Positions 1-8,119 of a stretch of DNA of 30,729 nt are shown here, one piece after another. The notes under the pieces are model-generated. The model was given only the letters and a program-made list of their open reading frames with translations, ran no database searches and was not told where the DNA came from. The stretch covers positions 1 through 30,729 of the forward strand of contig CAYNKQ010000014.1 in the NCBI GenBank assembly GCA_964397855.1. Reading direction: 5' to 3'. This DNA is from UBA7683 sp964397855 (GTDB lineage Bacteria; Patescibacteriota; Saccharimonadia; Saccharimonadales; UBA7683). The position numbers were made by a program, and so were the translations under genes. Numbering within the stretch: position 1 is the first letter of the stretch; each line of letters starts with the position of its first letter.

Positions 1-511
1 TACTGCTGTAATTGTCGGTGCAGATACGGTAATGCTCTCAGATGAAACTGCCAACGGTCGTTACCCAATAGAAGCAATCGGTATTATGAAGCGCATCATT
101 ATGTATACACAGGAAAACAGTACTGTACGCGCTCAGTTCACAAATGCTCACGGCTACAGTGTTCCTGAAGCTATTTCGGCAGTAATTATTGATCTTGCCG
201 CAAAAGTCAGCGCCAAGGCGATTGTTTCAGAAACACAAACTGGCGCTACAGCAGTCTCAATTAGTTCATGGCGACCTAACTTACCAGTAATAGTGGTTAC
301 GCCAGAGAGCCGAACCGCCCAGCAGCTTGCCTTGCTCTATGGTGCAGAAACATTTGTGCGTCCGGTAGATAAGCTTGCTGCCACAAAACTTACCGATTGG
401 TTGCGTACACAAAATATATTCCAAAGTGGTGACAAAATTGTTACCGCATCGGGTATGTACCCAGGTCTAGTTGGCGGAACAGACACAATTAAAGTTCGAA
501 TTTTAGAATAG
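1..511 (+). CDS. pyk: Pyruvate kinase, C-terminal fragment (5' end outside window)
   Basis: The reading frame is open from base 2 and ends at the TAG at 509-511. Its first visible residues, with ADTVMLSDETANGRYPIEA, match the conserved pyruvate kinase segment that closes the catalytic barrel (usual form DxxMLSxETAxGxYPxEAV). The following ~130 residues fit the C-terminal alpha/beta domain (RPNLPVIVVTPESRTAQQLALLYG). The enzyme converts phosphoenolpyruvate and ADP to pyruvate and ATP in the cytoplasm. Only the last ~169 codons are here, so substrate-site residues and total length cannot be judged. The stop codon overlaps the ribosome-binding site of pgk, which suggests co-transcription and translational coupling. 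Confidence 0.93.
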   Translation, partial: TAVIVGADTVMLSDETANGRYPIEAIGIMKRIIMYTQENSTVRAQFTNAHGYSVPEAISAVIIDLAAKVSAKAIVSETQTGATAVSISSWRPNLPVIVVTPESRTAQQLALLYGAETFVRPVDKLAATKLTDWLRTQNIFQSGDKIVTASGMYPGLVGGTDTIKVRILE

Positions 512-518
512 GAGCACT

Positions 519-1742
519 ATGAGTAGCACGTACCACTTCCCGAAAAAAACCGTCCGGGATGTGCCCGTGCACGGAAAAAGAGTTCTGGTTCGAGCAGACT
601 ATAATGTTCCGCTTGGTAAAAATGGTGAAATCGAAAGTGACTTTCGAATTTTGCAGAGTTTACCAACGCTCGAATACTTACTTAAAAACAACTGTACTGT
701 CTTTGTGGTCGCGCACCTTGGCCGACCGGATGGGGAGGTCAATAAAAAGTATACTCTTGAGCCCGTGTTCAGGCGACTTAAAGAGCTACTCCCGCAAGTT
801 ACAATCAACTTTGTTACTTCAACTACAGATGACAAAGCTCGTCAGGCCTGCAAAGCTGCCCAGCCGGGTAGCCTGACACTTCTTGAAAACCTCCGCTATA
901 ATCCGGGCGAAGAAACTAATAGCTCAGACTTTGCTGAGGCTCTCAAAACTACGACGAAGCCAGACTATTTTGTGCAAGATGGATTTGGTGTGGTGCACAG
1001 AGCTCATGCCAGTACCGAAGCTATTACGCACATCATCCCTTCTGTTGCTGGTTTACTGCTCGAGACAGAAGTTACTGTTCTTCAGACAGCGATGAAAACA
1101 CCAAAACATCCGTTGGTTGCAGTGGTTGGTGGGGCTAAGATCTCAGATAAGATTGGATTTATCGAACAGCTCTTACCACTTGCGGACACAGTGCTGATTG
1201 GTGGAGCAATGGCCAACACGTTCTTAAAATATCAAAATCACCCAATAGGTAAGAGTATTTTTGAAGAAGGCCAAGAGGCCGAAATAGAGCGGATATTTTC
1301 ACTCGCCAAACCCGGTCAGGTGATATTACCGATAGACGTTGCGACTGCCACCAAGATCGATGCCACTGCGAGCAGAAAAGAATGTTCCATTGATGAGGTT
1401 AGCGGAGGGGATTATATTCTAGATATCGGTTCGCAAACAATGCATTTATTCGACCAAAAGCTTGCTACCGCGAACACGGTTATCTGGAACGGAACTCTTG
1501 GTTTTGCTGAGTTACCAGATTTTGCGGCTGGATCAGCTGATCTTGCCATGAACATGTCACACCAACACCATAGTGTAGTGAGCGTTATTGGCGGTGGCGA
1601 TACCGCTGAATTTGCACTCGACTGGCTGCAGGAAAATCCCGAAGCTACATTTACACATATATCAACTGGTGGTGGAGCAAGCCTAGAGCTCATGAGCGGT
1701 CTTAAGCTGCCTGGGGTAGAAGCCCTCCTGAATCATCGATAA
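519..1742 (+). CDS. pgk: Phosphoglycerate kinase
   Basis: The 407-aa protein is of normal family length. It carries KRVLVRADYNVPL near the N-terminus, VAHLGRPDG, LLENLRYNPGEE, the HRAHAST segment, PLVAVVGGAKISDK, and the C-terminal nucleotide-binding glycines in SVIGGGDTAEF and STGGGASLELMSG. It transfers phosphate between 1,3-bisphosphoglycerate and ADP. In the usual WNGP(M/L)G motif the proline is replaced by threonine (WNGTLG), a mild deviation. The start is set by AGGAG at 510-514, four bases before the ATG and overlapping the pyk stop. A 201-bp spacer with a nested inverted repeat separates it from tpiA. Confidence 0.97.
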   Translation: MSSTYHFPKKTVRDVPVHGKRVLVRADYNVPLGKNGEIESDFRILQSLPTLEYLLKNNCTVFVVAHLGRPDGEVNKKYTLEPVFRRLKELLPQVTINFVTSTTDDKARQACKAAQPGSLTLLENLRYNPGEETNSSDFAEALKTTTKPDYFVQDGFGVVHRAHASTEAITHIIPSVAGLLLETEVTVLQTAMKTPKHPLVAVVGGAKISDKIGFIEQLLPLADTVLIGGAMANTFLKYQNHPIGKSIFEEGQEAEIERIFSLAKPGQVILPIDVATATKIDATASRKECSIDEVSGGDYILDIGSQTMHLFDQKLATANTVIWNGTLGFAELPDFAAGSADLAMNMSHQHHSVVSVIGGGDTAEFALDWLQENPEATFTHISTGGGASLELMSGLKLPGVEALLNHR

Positions 1743-1790
1743 CAGTACGTTGATTGCTATAAATATGGCTACTACTTCAGGTTTTGGTTC

Positions 1791-1868
1791 AGTCAGGTCG
1801 GACAGCTGAGTGTACCTGGCACTGGTTCGCTTGTCAGTGCTGACCAGAACGTGCATACTGTCCTGACT
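1791..1868 (+). other. Nested inverted repeat in the pgk-tpiA spacer
   Basis: The outer arms are AGTCAGG plus ACAG (1791-1797 and 1802-1805) and CTGTCCTGACT (1858-1868), leaving a 4-base bulge. The inner arms are CTGGCACTG (1816-1824) and CAGTG plus CCAG (1835-1839 and 1844-1847) around a 10-base loop. There is no T-tract, so it does not look like a simple intrinsic terminator. It may be an mRNA processing or stability element, or a structured RNA. No match to a known riboswitch class was recognised. Confidence 0.5.
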
Positions 1869-1901
1869 TCTGCGGTGTTGCGGTAATTACACGACGTTAT
1901 A

Positions 1902-1910
1902 TGCTACAAT
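1902..1910 (+). promoter_or_regulatory. Extended -10 promoter for tpiA
   Basis: TGCTACAAT is an extended -10 box of the TGnTATAAT type, 33 bases before the tpiA ATG. No convincing -35 box lies at the usual distance. It would give tpiA its own short-leader transcript. Confidence 0.5.
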
Positions 1911-1943
1911 AAGCATAACTACTACCTAATAAGGCAATACAAT

Positions 1944-2741
1944 ATGAGCAGTCGAAGAAAGTTAGTAATTGGCAACTGGAAGATGAACTTTAGCGTCAAA
2001 CAGGCAACGTCTTATGCCGCGAAATTGGCAAGTAAACAAATACCAGCGGGAGTTACGGTAGGGATAGCACCACAAGCGCTTGCTCTGAGTGAAATATCTA
2101 CAGCTTTACAAAAAACGAGCTTAAAGCTTGCTGCTCAAAACGGATTCTACAAAGACGAAGGTGCGTTTACTGGAGAAGTAAGTATGACAATGCTTCGAGG
2201 TGTCACGCAGTATGTACTAGTTGGCCATTCTGAGCGTAGACACGTGCTGAGAGAATCCAATGACTTTATTCGAGAGAAAAACGCAGCCGCTTTTCGTAAC
2301 GGAATAGTTCCAATCTTTTGCATAGGAGAAACGCTTTCCGAACGACATAATTACCACACCAATCAAGTGCTGAGCGACCAGCTCAGCCTTGGCCTTGCCG
2401 ACTTGACTGCTGAAGAGGTTTCTAAGATCATCATAGCCTATGAACCGGTGTGGGCTATCGGTACCGGCGAACAGGCTGGTCCTGAAGATGTACAGCGTGC
2501 TGTAGAAAAAATTCGTACTGAAGTCAGTCAACTGTACGGTGCAGATGCGGGCGCAGCGGTATCGATTTTGTATGGAGGAAGTGTCACCAAAGACAACGCG
2601 AATTCATACCTATCAATACCTGGGGTAGATGGGCTGCTGGTTGGCGGTGCAAGCTTAAGCGTTCAAGGATTTTGGCCTATTGTTGAGGCAGCCAGCAAGG
2701 TAGTGCCCAAAAAGATAACCGTTAATAAAAAAGAGCAATAA
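1944..2741 (+). CDS. tpiA: Triosephosphate isomerase
   Basis: This 265-aa TIM-barrel protein has all catalytic elements at nearly canonical numbers: GNWKMN with Lys13, the catalytic His95 in VLVGHSERR, and the catalytic Glu167 in AYEPVWAIGTGEQA with flexible loop 6. The phosphate-binding ILYGGSV and LLVGGASL segments follow. It interconverts dihydroxyacetone phosphate and glyceraldehyde-3-phosphate. The start is the only one that keeps the first strand complete. The ribosome-binding site is weak (TAAGG, 1930-1934). The next gene begins two bases after the stop, which suggests coupled translation. Confidence 0.97.
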   Translation: MSSRRKLVIGNWKMNFSVKQATSYAAKLASKQIPAGVTVGIAPQALALSEISTALQKTSLKLAAQNGFYKDEGAFTGEVSMTMLRGVTQYVLVGHSERRHVLRESNDFIREKNAAAFRNGIVPIFCIGETLSERHNYHTNQVLSDQLSLGLADLTAEEVSKIIIAYEPVWAIGTGEQAGPEDVQRAVEKIRTEVSQLYGADAGAAVSILYGGSVTKDNANSYLSIPGVDGLLVGGASLSVQGFWPIVEAASKVVPKKITVNKKEQ

Positions 2742-2743
2742 TT

Positions 2744-3691
2744 ATGGGTTTACTGAAAAAGAAGAAGTCCTCACAACCTGCGCAACCCGACGCGCTATCA
2801 ATTGACGCTGCAATGGATGAACTGAGCAAGCAGACCGAAGCTTTGTTGAGTGATTTTGGCGAACAGGCTAAAGTTCCAAAACCTGCACTACCAAAAAAGA
2901 GCGCCAAATTTGCTCCAAAAGGTAAAAGTTTCGATGTGTTCCATGATCCACGTAAAAAAACACAGCTTAAATCTACTCTTAAAGCTTCTGAGCCCACTTC
3001 TCCTGAAGAGGGGACAGGAGCTGCTATTGAATTACCGGAGACACCACTACTCGAAGAACATGCTACCGATAGCTACAATGAAATTGGGATTAGCGATCAA
3101 AAACCAGAAGATTCTGAACAGCCAGCCGTAGATTCACCTGCCGTTATTGTGGGTCACGAAGCGAAGCTTACTGTAGCTACCGATAATCAAAGTGGCTCTA
3201 TAATGCCTGGCGAGACGGCCGCATCTCTAGAAGCTCAGGAGGATGTCGCCGTAGAGCTTGTTGCTCCTATATCTCTAGAATCTCAAGAGCCGCTTAGTTT
3301 TAATGAGGAGCCTGCTGAAGGAGAAAGCCAGGTAGCTGAAGATGAGCCGGTCAAAGAGCCCGTTGTTGAAGTGTCTGAAGATGATCAAGCTCAGGTCGCG
3401 CCAGAAGCGGAAACAGACGCCCCGCCAAAGGCAGCAGCAGATGATATTTACGTTAGCGGTGAGCTGCACGCTAATAACCTCGTTAAAAATGTTAAACCAA
3501 AAGGCTATCAAGCCCTTGAAGATACTGGTGCACCTGCGGTATTTGACACCGAAGAGTACCACCCTGAACTGCATGACTGGTCAAAGCTTGAACATAAAAA
3601 TGGACCTAAGTGGATACTGCTAGTATTGCTTGTTATTGTTGCTGGCGGACTTGGTTACTTTGTGATTTCAGGCCAAAAATTTCCATTTTAG
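2744..3691 (+). CDS. Tail-anchored acidic protein, function unknown
   Basis: The 315-aa protein has a short basic N-terminus (MGLLKKKKSSQPAQ), a long low-complexity middle rich in Glu, Pro and Ala (about residues 85-235), and a conserved-looking stretch around YVSGELHANNLVKNVKPKG. A single C-terminal hydrophobic segment (about residues 290-309, WILLVLLVIVAGG) is followed by only a few residues. The layout predicts a cytoplasmic protein held in the membrane by its tail. I do not recognise a domain. It starts two bases after tpiA and so probably shares its transcript. That alone does not prove a glycolytic role. Confidence 0.8.
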   Translation: MGLLKKKKSSQPAQPDALSIDAAMDELSKQTEALLSDFGEQAKVPKPALPKKSAKFAPKGKSFDVFHDPRKKTQLKSTLKASEPTSPEEGTGAAIELPETPLLEEHATDSYNEIGISDQKPEDSEQPAVDSPAVIVGHEAKLTVATDNQSGSIMPGETAASLEAQEDVAVELVAPISLESQEPLSFNEEPAEGESQVAEDEPVKEPVVEVSEDDQAQVAPEAETDAPPKAAADDIYVSGELHANNLVKNVKPKGYQALEDTGAPAVFDTEEYHPELHDWSKLEHKNGPKWILLVLLVIVAGGLGYFVISGQKFPF

Positions 3692-3721
3692 TTATAAAAT
3701 CTTGTTTCCACCTTTCCATTT

Positions 3722-3888
3722 CGTCATCCGCCGCGCTGGACCCAGTCATCAAGTATTGTCTCCATGCCCCAAGCTTCTCTAGCCCTCCAGCTCCCCAGAC
3801 AAGTTTCATCTTATATTTTCCCTCCTTACCTTTGCCACCAAAAGGAACAAAACCCTCGCCCATAACACCCAAGCCTCGATACCCCTCC
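3722..3888 (+). repeat. Dispersed intergenic repeat, copy 1
   Basis: The copy begins with CGTCATCC and a GGACCCAGTCATC block, runs through a pyrimidine-rich stretch and ends with a 54-base block at 3835-3888. That block recurs with two mismatches at 30676-30729, in the same orientation. Shorter shared blocks (AAGCTTnTCT, ACAAGT, TTCCCTCCTT) lie between the two ends in the same order in both copies. No functional gene is visible: short frames are open on both strands, but they have no start signal and are not preserved intact in the second copy. The palindromic left end of copy 2 is degenerate here. Confidence 0.8.
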
Positions 3889-4030
3889 AGCTTGTTTCTG
3901 ACGCGTCAGGACGATGCAAGCATCCTTCACTACTCTTTAGTTATAGGCTCAGACAAGTCCTTCCTTGATTCGTCAGAAAGGAGCTTCCGGGGTTCGGGTC
4001 TTGAGCGAATGGGTGGGGAAGCTGTCTCGC

Positions 4031-4078
4031 GGGGCGAGGATTGTTACTGAGTCTGTCACGACAGACAACACCCGCCCC
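4031..4078 (+). other. GC-rich hairpin before uvrD
   Basis: GGGGCG (4031-4036) pairs with CGCCCC (4073-4078). Inside it TGTT pairs with AACA, and TCTGT with ACAGA around a CACG loop. No T-tract follows. The hairpin sits between repeat copy 1 and the short repeat at 4082-4123, so it may be the right part of the same element. The rest of the 3889-4030 stretch shows nothing I can name. Confidence 0.5.
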
Positions 4079-4081
4079 TAC

Positions 4082-4123
4082 TTGACAAGCCATTCTCGTA
4101 TTACAATGAGAATATCAAATATC
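4082..4123 (+). repeat. Right-end repeat block shared with 21741-21781
   Basis: TTGAC-AG, then CTCGTATTACA and AGAATATCAAATATC, are shared with 21741-21781 in the same orientation with few changes and a one-base gap. In this copy ATTCTC and GAGAAT form a perfect dyad around a 10-base core; the other copy has lost the symmetry. The block lies directly upstream of the uvrD promoter. Confidence 0.7.
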
Positions 4124-4131
4124 TTTTACTG

Positions 4132-4137
4132 TATACT
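4132..4137 (+). promoter_or_regulatory. -10 box of uvrD, leaderless arrangement
   Basis: TATACT ends eight bases before the uvrD ATG, so transcription should begin at or next to the start codon. No clear -35 lies 17 bases upstream, and no Shine-Dalgarno sequence is present. Confidence 0.55.
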
Positions 4138-4145
4138 AATTAAGC

Positions 4146-6317
4146 ATGGATTTACTCGAAGGCTTAAATGAAAAACAAAAAGAAGCGGTAGAACAAACCG
4201 AGGGGCCGGTTCTTATCTTGGCTGGCGCGGGTAGTGGTAAAACTAAAACACTGACGCATCGTATCGCTCATCTTATTTATCACGGCAGTAGTGCTTATAA
4301 TATTTTGGCTGTCACATTTACCAATAAGGCAGCCAAAGAAATGCGCCAACGTGTCGCGCAACTGCTTGGGCAGAATTCCGAAAACCGTAGCTTTATGCCA
4401 TACATGGGTACATTCCACTCGATTTGTGTGCGTATTCTTCGTCAAGATGGTGAACAGATTGGTGTGCCAAAGAACTTTGTAATTTTTGACGAATCAGATA
4501 GACAAAGCGCTATTAAGCAAGCTTGTAAGCAATTATTCATAGATGAAAAACAGTTTAAGCCAAGTTCTATTAGTGCAATGATCTCAAGTGCAAAAAATGA
4601 ACTCATCACGCCTGAGCAGTATGCGAGTACGGCAACTCTTCCAGCTCAAAAGGTAGCGGCTCAAATATTCCCAATATACCAAAGAAGTCTGCGCGAGGCC
4701 GGTGCGCTTGATTTTGACGATCTCATAGGTCGGACGGTTGATATGCTGAGTGATCACATCGAGCTACAGCGGAAATGGTCAACTCAGTTTACGCACATCA
4801 TGATTGACGAATACCAAGATACCAACAGTGCTCAATATAAACTGATAAAGCTACTCACAAACGAAAAGCAAAATCTCTGTGTGGTTGGTGATGACTGGCA
4901 AAGTATTTACAGTTGGCGTGGGGCTGATTTCAAGAATATTCTCAACTTTGAAAAAGATTACCCCAACGCCACTGTAATCAAGTTAGAAGAAAACTATCGT
5001 AGCACCAAAAATATTCTCGATGCTGCCCATATGGTTATTACTAAAAATCAGCAACGTAGTGACAAAGAACTATGGACCAAAGCTGGCGCTGGTTCACCAG
5101 TTCAGATCATACAGGTCCAATCTGAGGTACATGAAGGTGAAAGCATAATTACCAAAATTAAAACCCAGGTAGATATGCGGCTGCGCGGTTACGGTGAGTT
5201 TGCGGTTTTATACAGAACTAATGCACAGAGTCGTAACTTAGAAGAGGTTTTACTTCGATACGGTGTTCCATACAGAATTGTTGGTGGCACTCGGTTTTAT
5301 GATCGCAAAGAAATTAAAGATATTCTTGCCTACATTAGACTTATCTACCAAGCGGAAGACAGAACCAGTTTTTTGAGGATCGTCAATGTTCCGACTCGTG
5401 GAGTGGGTGCCAGAAGCTTAGAAAAGTTCTTCGAGTGGGCGAGCGCCAATAACCTTAAGCTTTCGCAGGCCTTGAACCAAGTCCAGACCTGTACCGCTAT
5501 CTCAGGCAAGGCATACAAAGGGTTGGTAGATCTAAGCAACTTGATTCAAGATCTCCGAGCACAGGCCCCGGCTACAGCAGACGAAGAAATCGACAACGAC
5601 AGACTGAGTCTGCGTGTAAGCGAATTTGTTGATGCCGTAATTCGTCGCAGTGCATATCAAGAATATCTTGACGACGGTACTCTACAATCAGCCGAACGCA
5701 TAGAAAACGTCAAAGAACTCAAGAGTGTTGCCAAAGAATACGACGCTCTAGGGCTCGACAGCTTCTTAGAGGAAGTAGCGCTTCTTTCTGGTCTTGATAC
5801 GATTGACGAACATAGCGATGCGGTAACTCTCATGACACTTCACGCAGCAAAGGGCTTGGAATTTCCAGTCGTATTTATGGCTGGCATGGAAGAATCAATA
5901 TTTCCTCATTCTCGAGCGTTGTTTGATGCTTCAGAAATGGAAGAAGAACGACGGCTTTGTTACGTTGGCATGACGCGTGCTCGTGAAGAGTTGTTTCTGT
6001 ACCACGCGAATAGCCGAATGCTCTACGGCACAAGTTTACATAACCCAGCCTCGCGGTTTTTGAGTGATATAGATAGTGAAGCTTCGGCCCCAGAAACAAG
6101 CACAGAAAGTATTTTTAAACCAACCGGTATTTCAGAAACACCAGATTATATCCCAGAACCGGGTATAGATATTGAACCTGGGGTTCGTGTAAAACATCAA
6201 ATATTTGGAATTGGCACCGTTGTTGAAGTCGACGGCGAAATGCTTTCCATTGCATTCAATGGTAGAGGTGTGAAAAAACTTAACGCCAGTTTTGCGCCAT
6301 TGGAGCTGCTCTCATGA
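4146..6317 (+). CDS. UvrD/PcrA-type 3'-5' DNA helicase
   Basis: The 723-aa SF1A helicase has the Q-motif region (LNEKQKEAVEQTEGP), Walker A GAGSGKT (to residue 33), Walker B IDEYQDTN near residue 220, VGDDWQSIYSWRGAD, EENYRST, LMTLHAAKGLEFPVV and VGMTRAREELFLYHA. The C-terminal ~45 residues (HQIFGIGTVVEVDG onward) match the Tudor-like tail that in PcrA/UvrD contacts RNA polymerase. The expected role is unwinding DNA in repair and in clearing transcription or replication blocks. The choice between uvrD and pcrA cannot be made by reading. Its TGA overlaps the ATG of the next gene by four bases. Confidence 0.95.
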   Translation: MDLLEGLNEKQKEAVEQTEGPVLILAGAGSGKTKTLTHRIAHLIYHGSSAYNILAVTFTNKAAKEMRQRVAQLLGQNSENRSFMPYMGTFHSICVRILRQDGEQIGVPKNFVIFDESDRQSAIKQACKQLFIDEKQFKPSSISAMISSAKNELITPEQYASTATLPAQKVAAQIFPIYQRSLREAGALDFDDLIGRTVDMLSDHIELQRKWSTQFTHIMIDEYQDTNSAQYKLIKLLTNEKQNLCVVGDDWQSIYSWRGADFKNILNFEKDYPNATVIKLEENYRSTKNILDAAHMVITKNQQRSDKELWTKAGAGSPVQIIQVQSEVHEGESIITKIKTQVDMRLRGYGEFAVLYRTNAQSRNLEEVLLRYGVPYRIVGGTRFYDRKEIKDILAYIRLIYQAEDRTSFLRIVNVPTRGVGARSLEKFFEWASANNLKLSQALNQVQTCTAISGKAYKGLVDLSNLIQDLRAQAPATADEEIDNDRLSLRVSEFVDAVIRRSAYQEYLDDGTLQSAERIENVKELKSVAKEYDALGLDSFLEEVALLSGLDTIDEHSDAVTLMTLHAAKGLEFPVVFMAGMEESIFPHSRALFDASEMEEERRLCYVGMTRAREELFLYHANSRMLYGTSLHNPASRFLSDIDSEASAPETSTESIFKPTGISETPDYIPEPGIDIEPGVRVKHQIFGIGTVVEVDGEMLSIAFNGRGVKKLNASFAPLELLS

Positions 6318-6784
6318 AGAAAATCTATGCTGCACTAACTCGGATTGCATATACTCTGACACTGCCGCTCACCGGTATGTTTCTCCATAATTCAAAGCGA
6401 GTTCGAGTACTAGTTACGTATAAAGAGGAAGTCTTGTTGCAGCGTACCTGTATTGGCAGTCAAAAATGGAGTGTGCCGGGTGGTGGGGTTGAAAAGAATG
6501 AAAATCCTATAACTGCGGCGATTCGAGAGACTGCCGAAGAAGTGGGTGTGGCAATACCTGAGGCTCAGATAAAATGTTTGGGTGAGCAGCGTCGATCTGC
6601 TCGTCGGGGTAATTGGCCGATGGTGGATGTTGTGTTCTACGAAGCGAAGCTAGACAGTAAACAGAAACCACGTATTTCTCGGCCACTTGAGATACTTGAA
6701 GCTCGCTGGTTTAAGATTACGGATCTACCAGATAACTGCAGTGATACACTCATAGCCGCTCTTGAGCTTGAGGGTAGCAGGTGA
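6314..6784 (+). CDS. NUDIX hydrolase
   Basis: The 156-aa protein carries a full NUDIX box, with a Gly-rich start followed by ENPITAAIRETAEEVGV, which fits GX5EX7REUXEEXGU. The core begins near residue 28 (RVRVLVTYKEEVLLQR). NUDIX enzymes hydrolyse nucleoside diphosphate-linked compounds; the substrate cannot be read from the box alone. The ATGA overlap with uvrD implies translational coupling, which fits a house-cleaning or repair role but does not prove it. Its last codons contain a 25-base stretch that recurs exactly in the NlpC/P60 gene at 14803-14827. Confidence 0.88.
   Translation: MKKIYAALTRIAYTLTLPLTGMFLHNSKRVRVLVTYKEEVLLQRTCIGSQKWSVPGGGVEKNENPITAAIRETAEEVGVAIPEAQIKCLGEQRRSARRGNWPMVDVVFYEAKLDSKQKPRISRPLEILEARWFKITDLPDNCSDTLIAALELEGSR
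6758..6782 (+). repeat. 25-base exact repeat, copy in NUDIX 3' end
   Basis: GCTCTTGAGCTTGAGGG followed by TAGCAGGT is identical at 14803-14827. It is coding in the same frame in both places (…LELEGSR), but the two host proteins belong to unrelated families. Confidence 0.85.
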
Positions 6785-6823
6785 GAAGTGCGTAGTATTG
6801 TAATTGTATTTTTATAGTACTTA

Positions 6824-6832
6824 TGCTATAAT
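6824..6832 (+). promoter_or_regulatory. Distal extended -10 upstream of the G5/SLT gene
   Basis: TGCTATAAT has TTGTAT 17 bases upstream (6804-6809) as a weak -35. It gives a leader of about 100 bases. Confidence 0.55.
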
Positions 6833-6879
6833 TATAGTTCATAAAACCAACAATATCTAAAATTCATCATGTAAAGCTA

Positions 6880-6888
6880 TGGTATAAT
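6880..6888 (+). promoter_or_regulatory. Proximal extended -10 upstream of the G5/SLT gene
   Basis: TGGTATAAT is a perfect extended -10 box with no good -35. Transcription would begin near 6895, just before the leader hairpin. Confidence 0.65.
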
Positions 6889-6899
6889 AGAACGCACAG

Positions 6900-6929
6900 A
6901 TGAGATGATTACAGTGTAATCGAGCTCAT
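6900..6929 (+). promoter_or_regulatory. 5'-leader hairpin of the G5/SLT gene
   Basis: ATGAG (6900-6904) pairs with CTCAT (6925-6929), and GATTAC (6907-6912) pairs with GTAATC (6916-6921) around an AGT loop. The hairpin ends six bases before the ATG, and no Shine-Dalgarno sequence is present. It could control initiation or mRNA stability. Confidence 0.5.
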
Positions 6930-6935
6930 TTATTT

Positions 6936-8075
6936 ATGAAAAAACGAATTTTATATAGTCTAGCGGTTCTTGGGGTGATTGGCGTTGGCCTTTTTGCGCG
7001 CCCTAAAATTGATGTACATGCCGAAGACACACGAGTGGTTACCGTGCATGTTGACGGTGAGGCGAAGACGGTGGCTACAAATGCTACTACTGTTAAAGAT
7101 GTGCTTTCTCGGCTCGATGCCGATATCAGTGAAAATGACAAAACCGAACCAGCGCTTGATCAGCAAGTGAAGGGTAACGATTTCACCATAAACGTCTACC
7201 GCGCCCGGCCAATTACCGTTGTGGATGGAGCTAACAACTACACCGTTATGACTGCCGAGCGTTCTCCAGCGCAAATTGCAAAAGAGGCTGGTTTTATCAC
7301 CAAGCAAGAAGATGAATTTGGCTTCAAGCGTTCAGATGATCCGTTTGAAGGCGCTCCAGGTACCCAGATGGTTATTAAGCGGGCTAAAACCATTACGTTT
7401 GATCTATACGGTACATCAGATACACTTAGCACCAACCAAACAACAGTACAAGAACTACTCAACGAGCGCGGTGTTAAATTGGATCCTTCGGATGAACTAA
7501 GCGTACCGCTTGAATCTCGTATTACGGAAGGTATGACCATCAGTTTGGTGCGAATCGGCAAAGAAGTCCAGACTGTGGAAGAAGTTGCTGCGTTCCCGGA
7601 AGAAGAAATTAAAGATGCCCAGCAGGCCGTTGGCTACAAGAAGATTCAGACTCCAGGTAAGAATGGTAAAAAACTCGTTACTTACGAGCTCATAAGTCGA
7701 AATGGCGGGGAGTCGATCAAGACAGTCATTAAAGAGATTATTACCGAAGAACCTACCAAGCAGGTTGTAGTGATTGGTGCCAAGCAAGCGTTAAATATTC
7801 CTGGTGACTGTGGTCAATGGCTAGCACAGGCTGGAATTACTGATCCAGACGCACTGTGGCTTGTTGGTAAAGAATCGGGCTGTCGGCCAGGTGCCGTTAA
7901 CCGAAGCTCGGGCGCTTGTGGTATTCCTCAGGCTCTGCCATGTTCAAAACTTCCGTGCCCACTCGATGCAACCGGTGCAGTCTGTCAGCTAAAATGGATG
8001 GAAAACTACGTGAAGAACCGTTATGGTAGCTGGGCAAAAGCTCGAGCATTTCACGCCAGCCGTGGTTGGTACTAG
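6936..8075 (+). CDS. Secreted DUF348/G5-domain wall lytic enzyme (Rpf/lytic transglycosylase-like)
   Basis: The 379-aa protein starts with a signal peptide or anchor (KKRILYSLAVLGVIGVGLF). Two DUF348-like repeats follow (about residues 33-90 and 150-207; VTVHVDGEAKTV and ITFDLYGTSDTL begin them), then a G5 domain (about 208-283). The C-terminus is a lysozyme-like module (about 288-379) with KESGCRPGAVNRSSGACGIPQ, where Glu313 is the probable catalytic acid, and a WMENYVKNRYGSWAKA helix. The order resembles YabE/resuscitation-promoting factor proteins that cleave peptidoglycan. Six cysteines in the catalytic module suggest disulfides. It is probably important for wall remodelling or for contact with host walls; that role is inferred. 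Confidence 0.88.
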   Translation: MKKRILYSLAVLGVIGVGLFARPKIDVHAEDTRVVTVHVDGEAKTVATNATTVKDVLSRLDADISENDKTEPALDQQVKGNDFTINVYRARPITVVDGANNYTVMTAERSPAQIAKEAGFITKQEDEFGFKRSDDPFEGAPGTQMVIKRAKTITFDLYGTSDTLSTNQTTVQELLNERGVKLDPSDELSVPLESRITEGMTISLVRIGKEVQTVEEVAAFPEEEIKDAQQAVGYKKIQTPGKNGKKLVTYELISRNGGESIKTVIKEIITEEPTKQVVVIGAKQALNIPGDCGQWLAQAGITDPDALWLVGKESGCRPGAVNRSSGACGIPQALPCSKLPCPLDATGAVCQLKWMENYVKNRYGSWAKARAFHASRGWY

Positions 8076-8104
8076 GCGATAATTCTCTCTCCCTCCCAGT
8101 AATC

Positions 8105-8113
8105 TGCTACACT
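8105..8113 (+). promoter_or_regulatory. Extended -10 of NUDIX gene, leaderless arrangement
   Basis: TGCTACACT ends six bases before the ATG at 8120. No Shine-Dalgarno sequence is present. Confidence 0.55.
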
Positions 8114-8119
8114 TAATCT

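Noticed and set aside
3633..3872. 79-aa minus-strand frame with GEGFVPFGGKGKEG
   Set aside because: The frame is also partly open in repeat copy 2, but there it changes sequence and stops early, and no start signal is present; treated as repeat, possibly derived from an old gene.
3610..4171. Overlapping plus-strand frames before uvrD
   Set aside because: They run across the dispersed repeat and hairpin, have low-complexity content and no ribosome-binding site or promoter.
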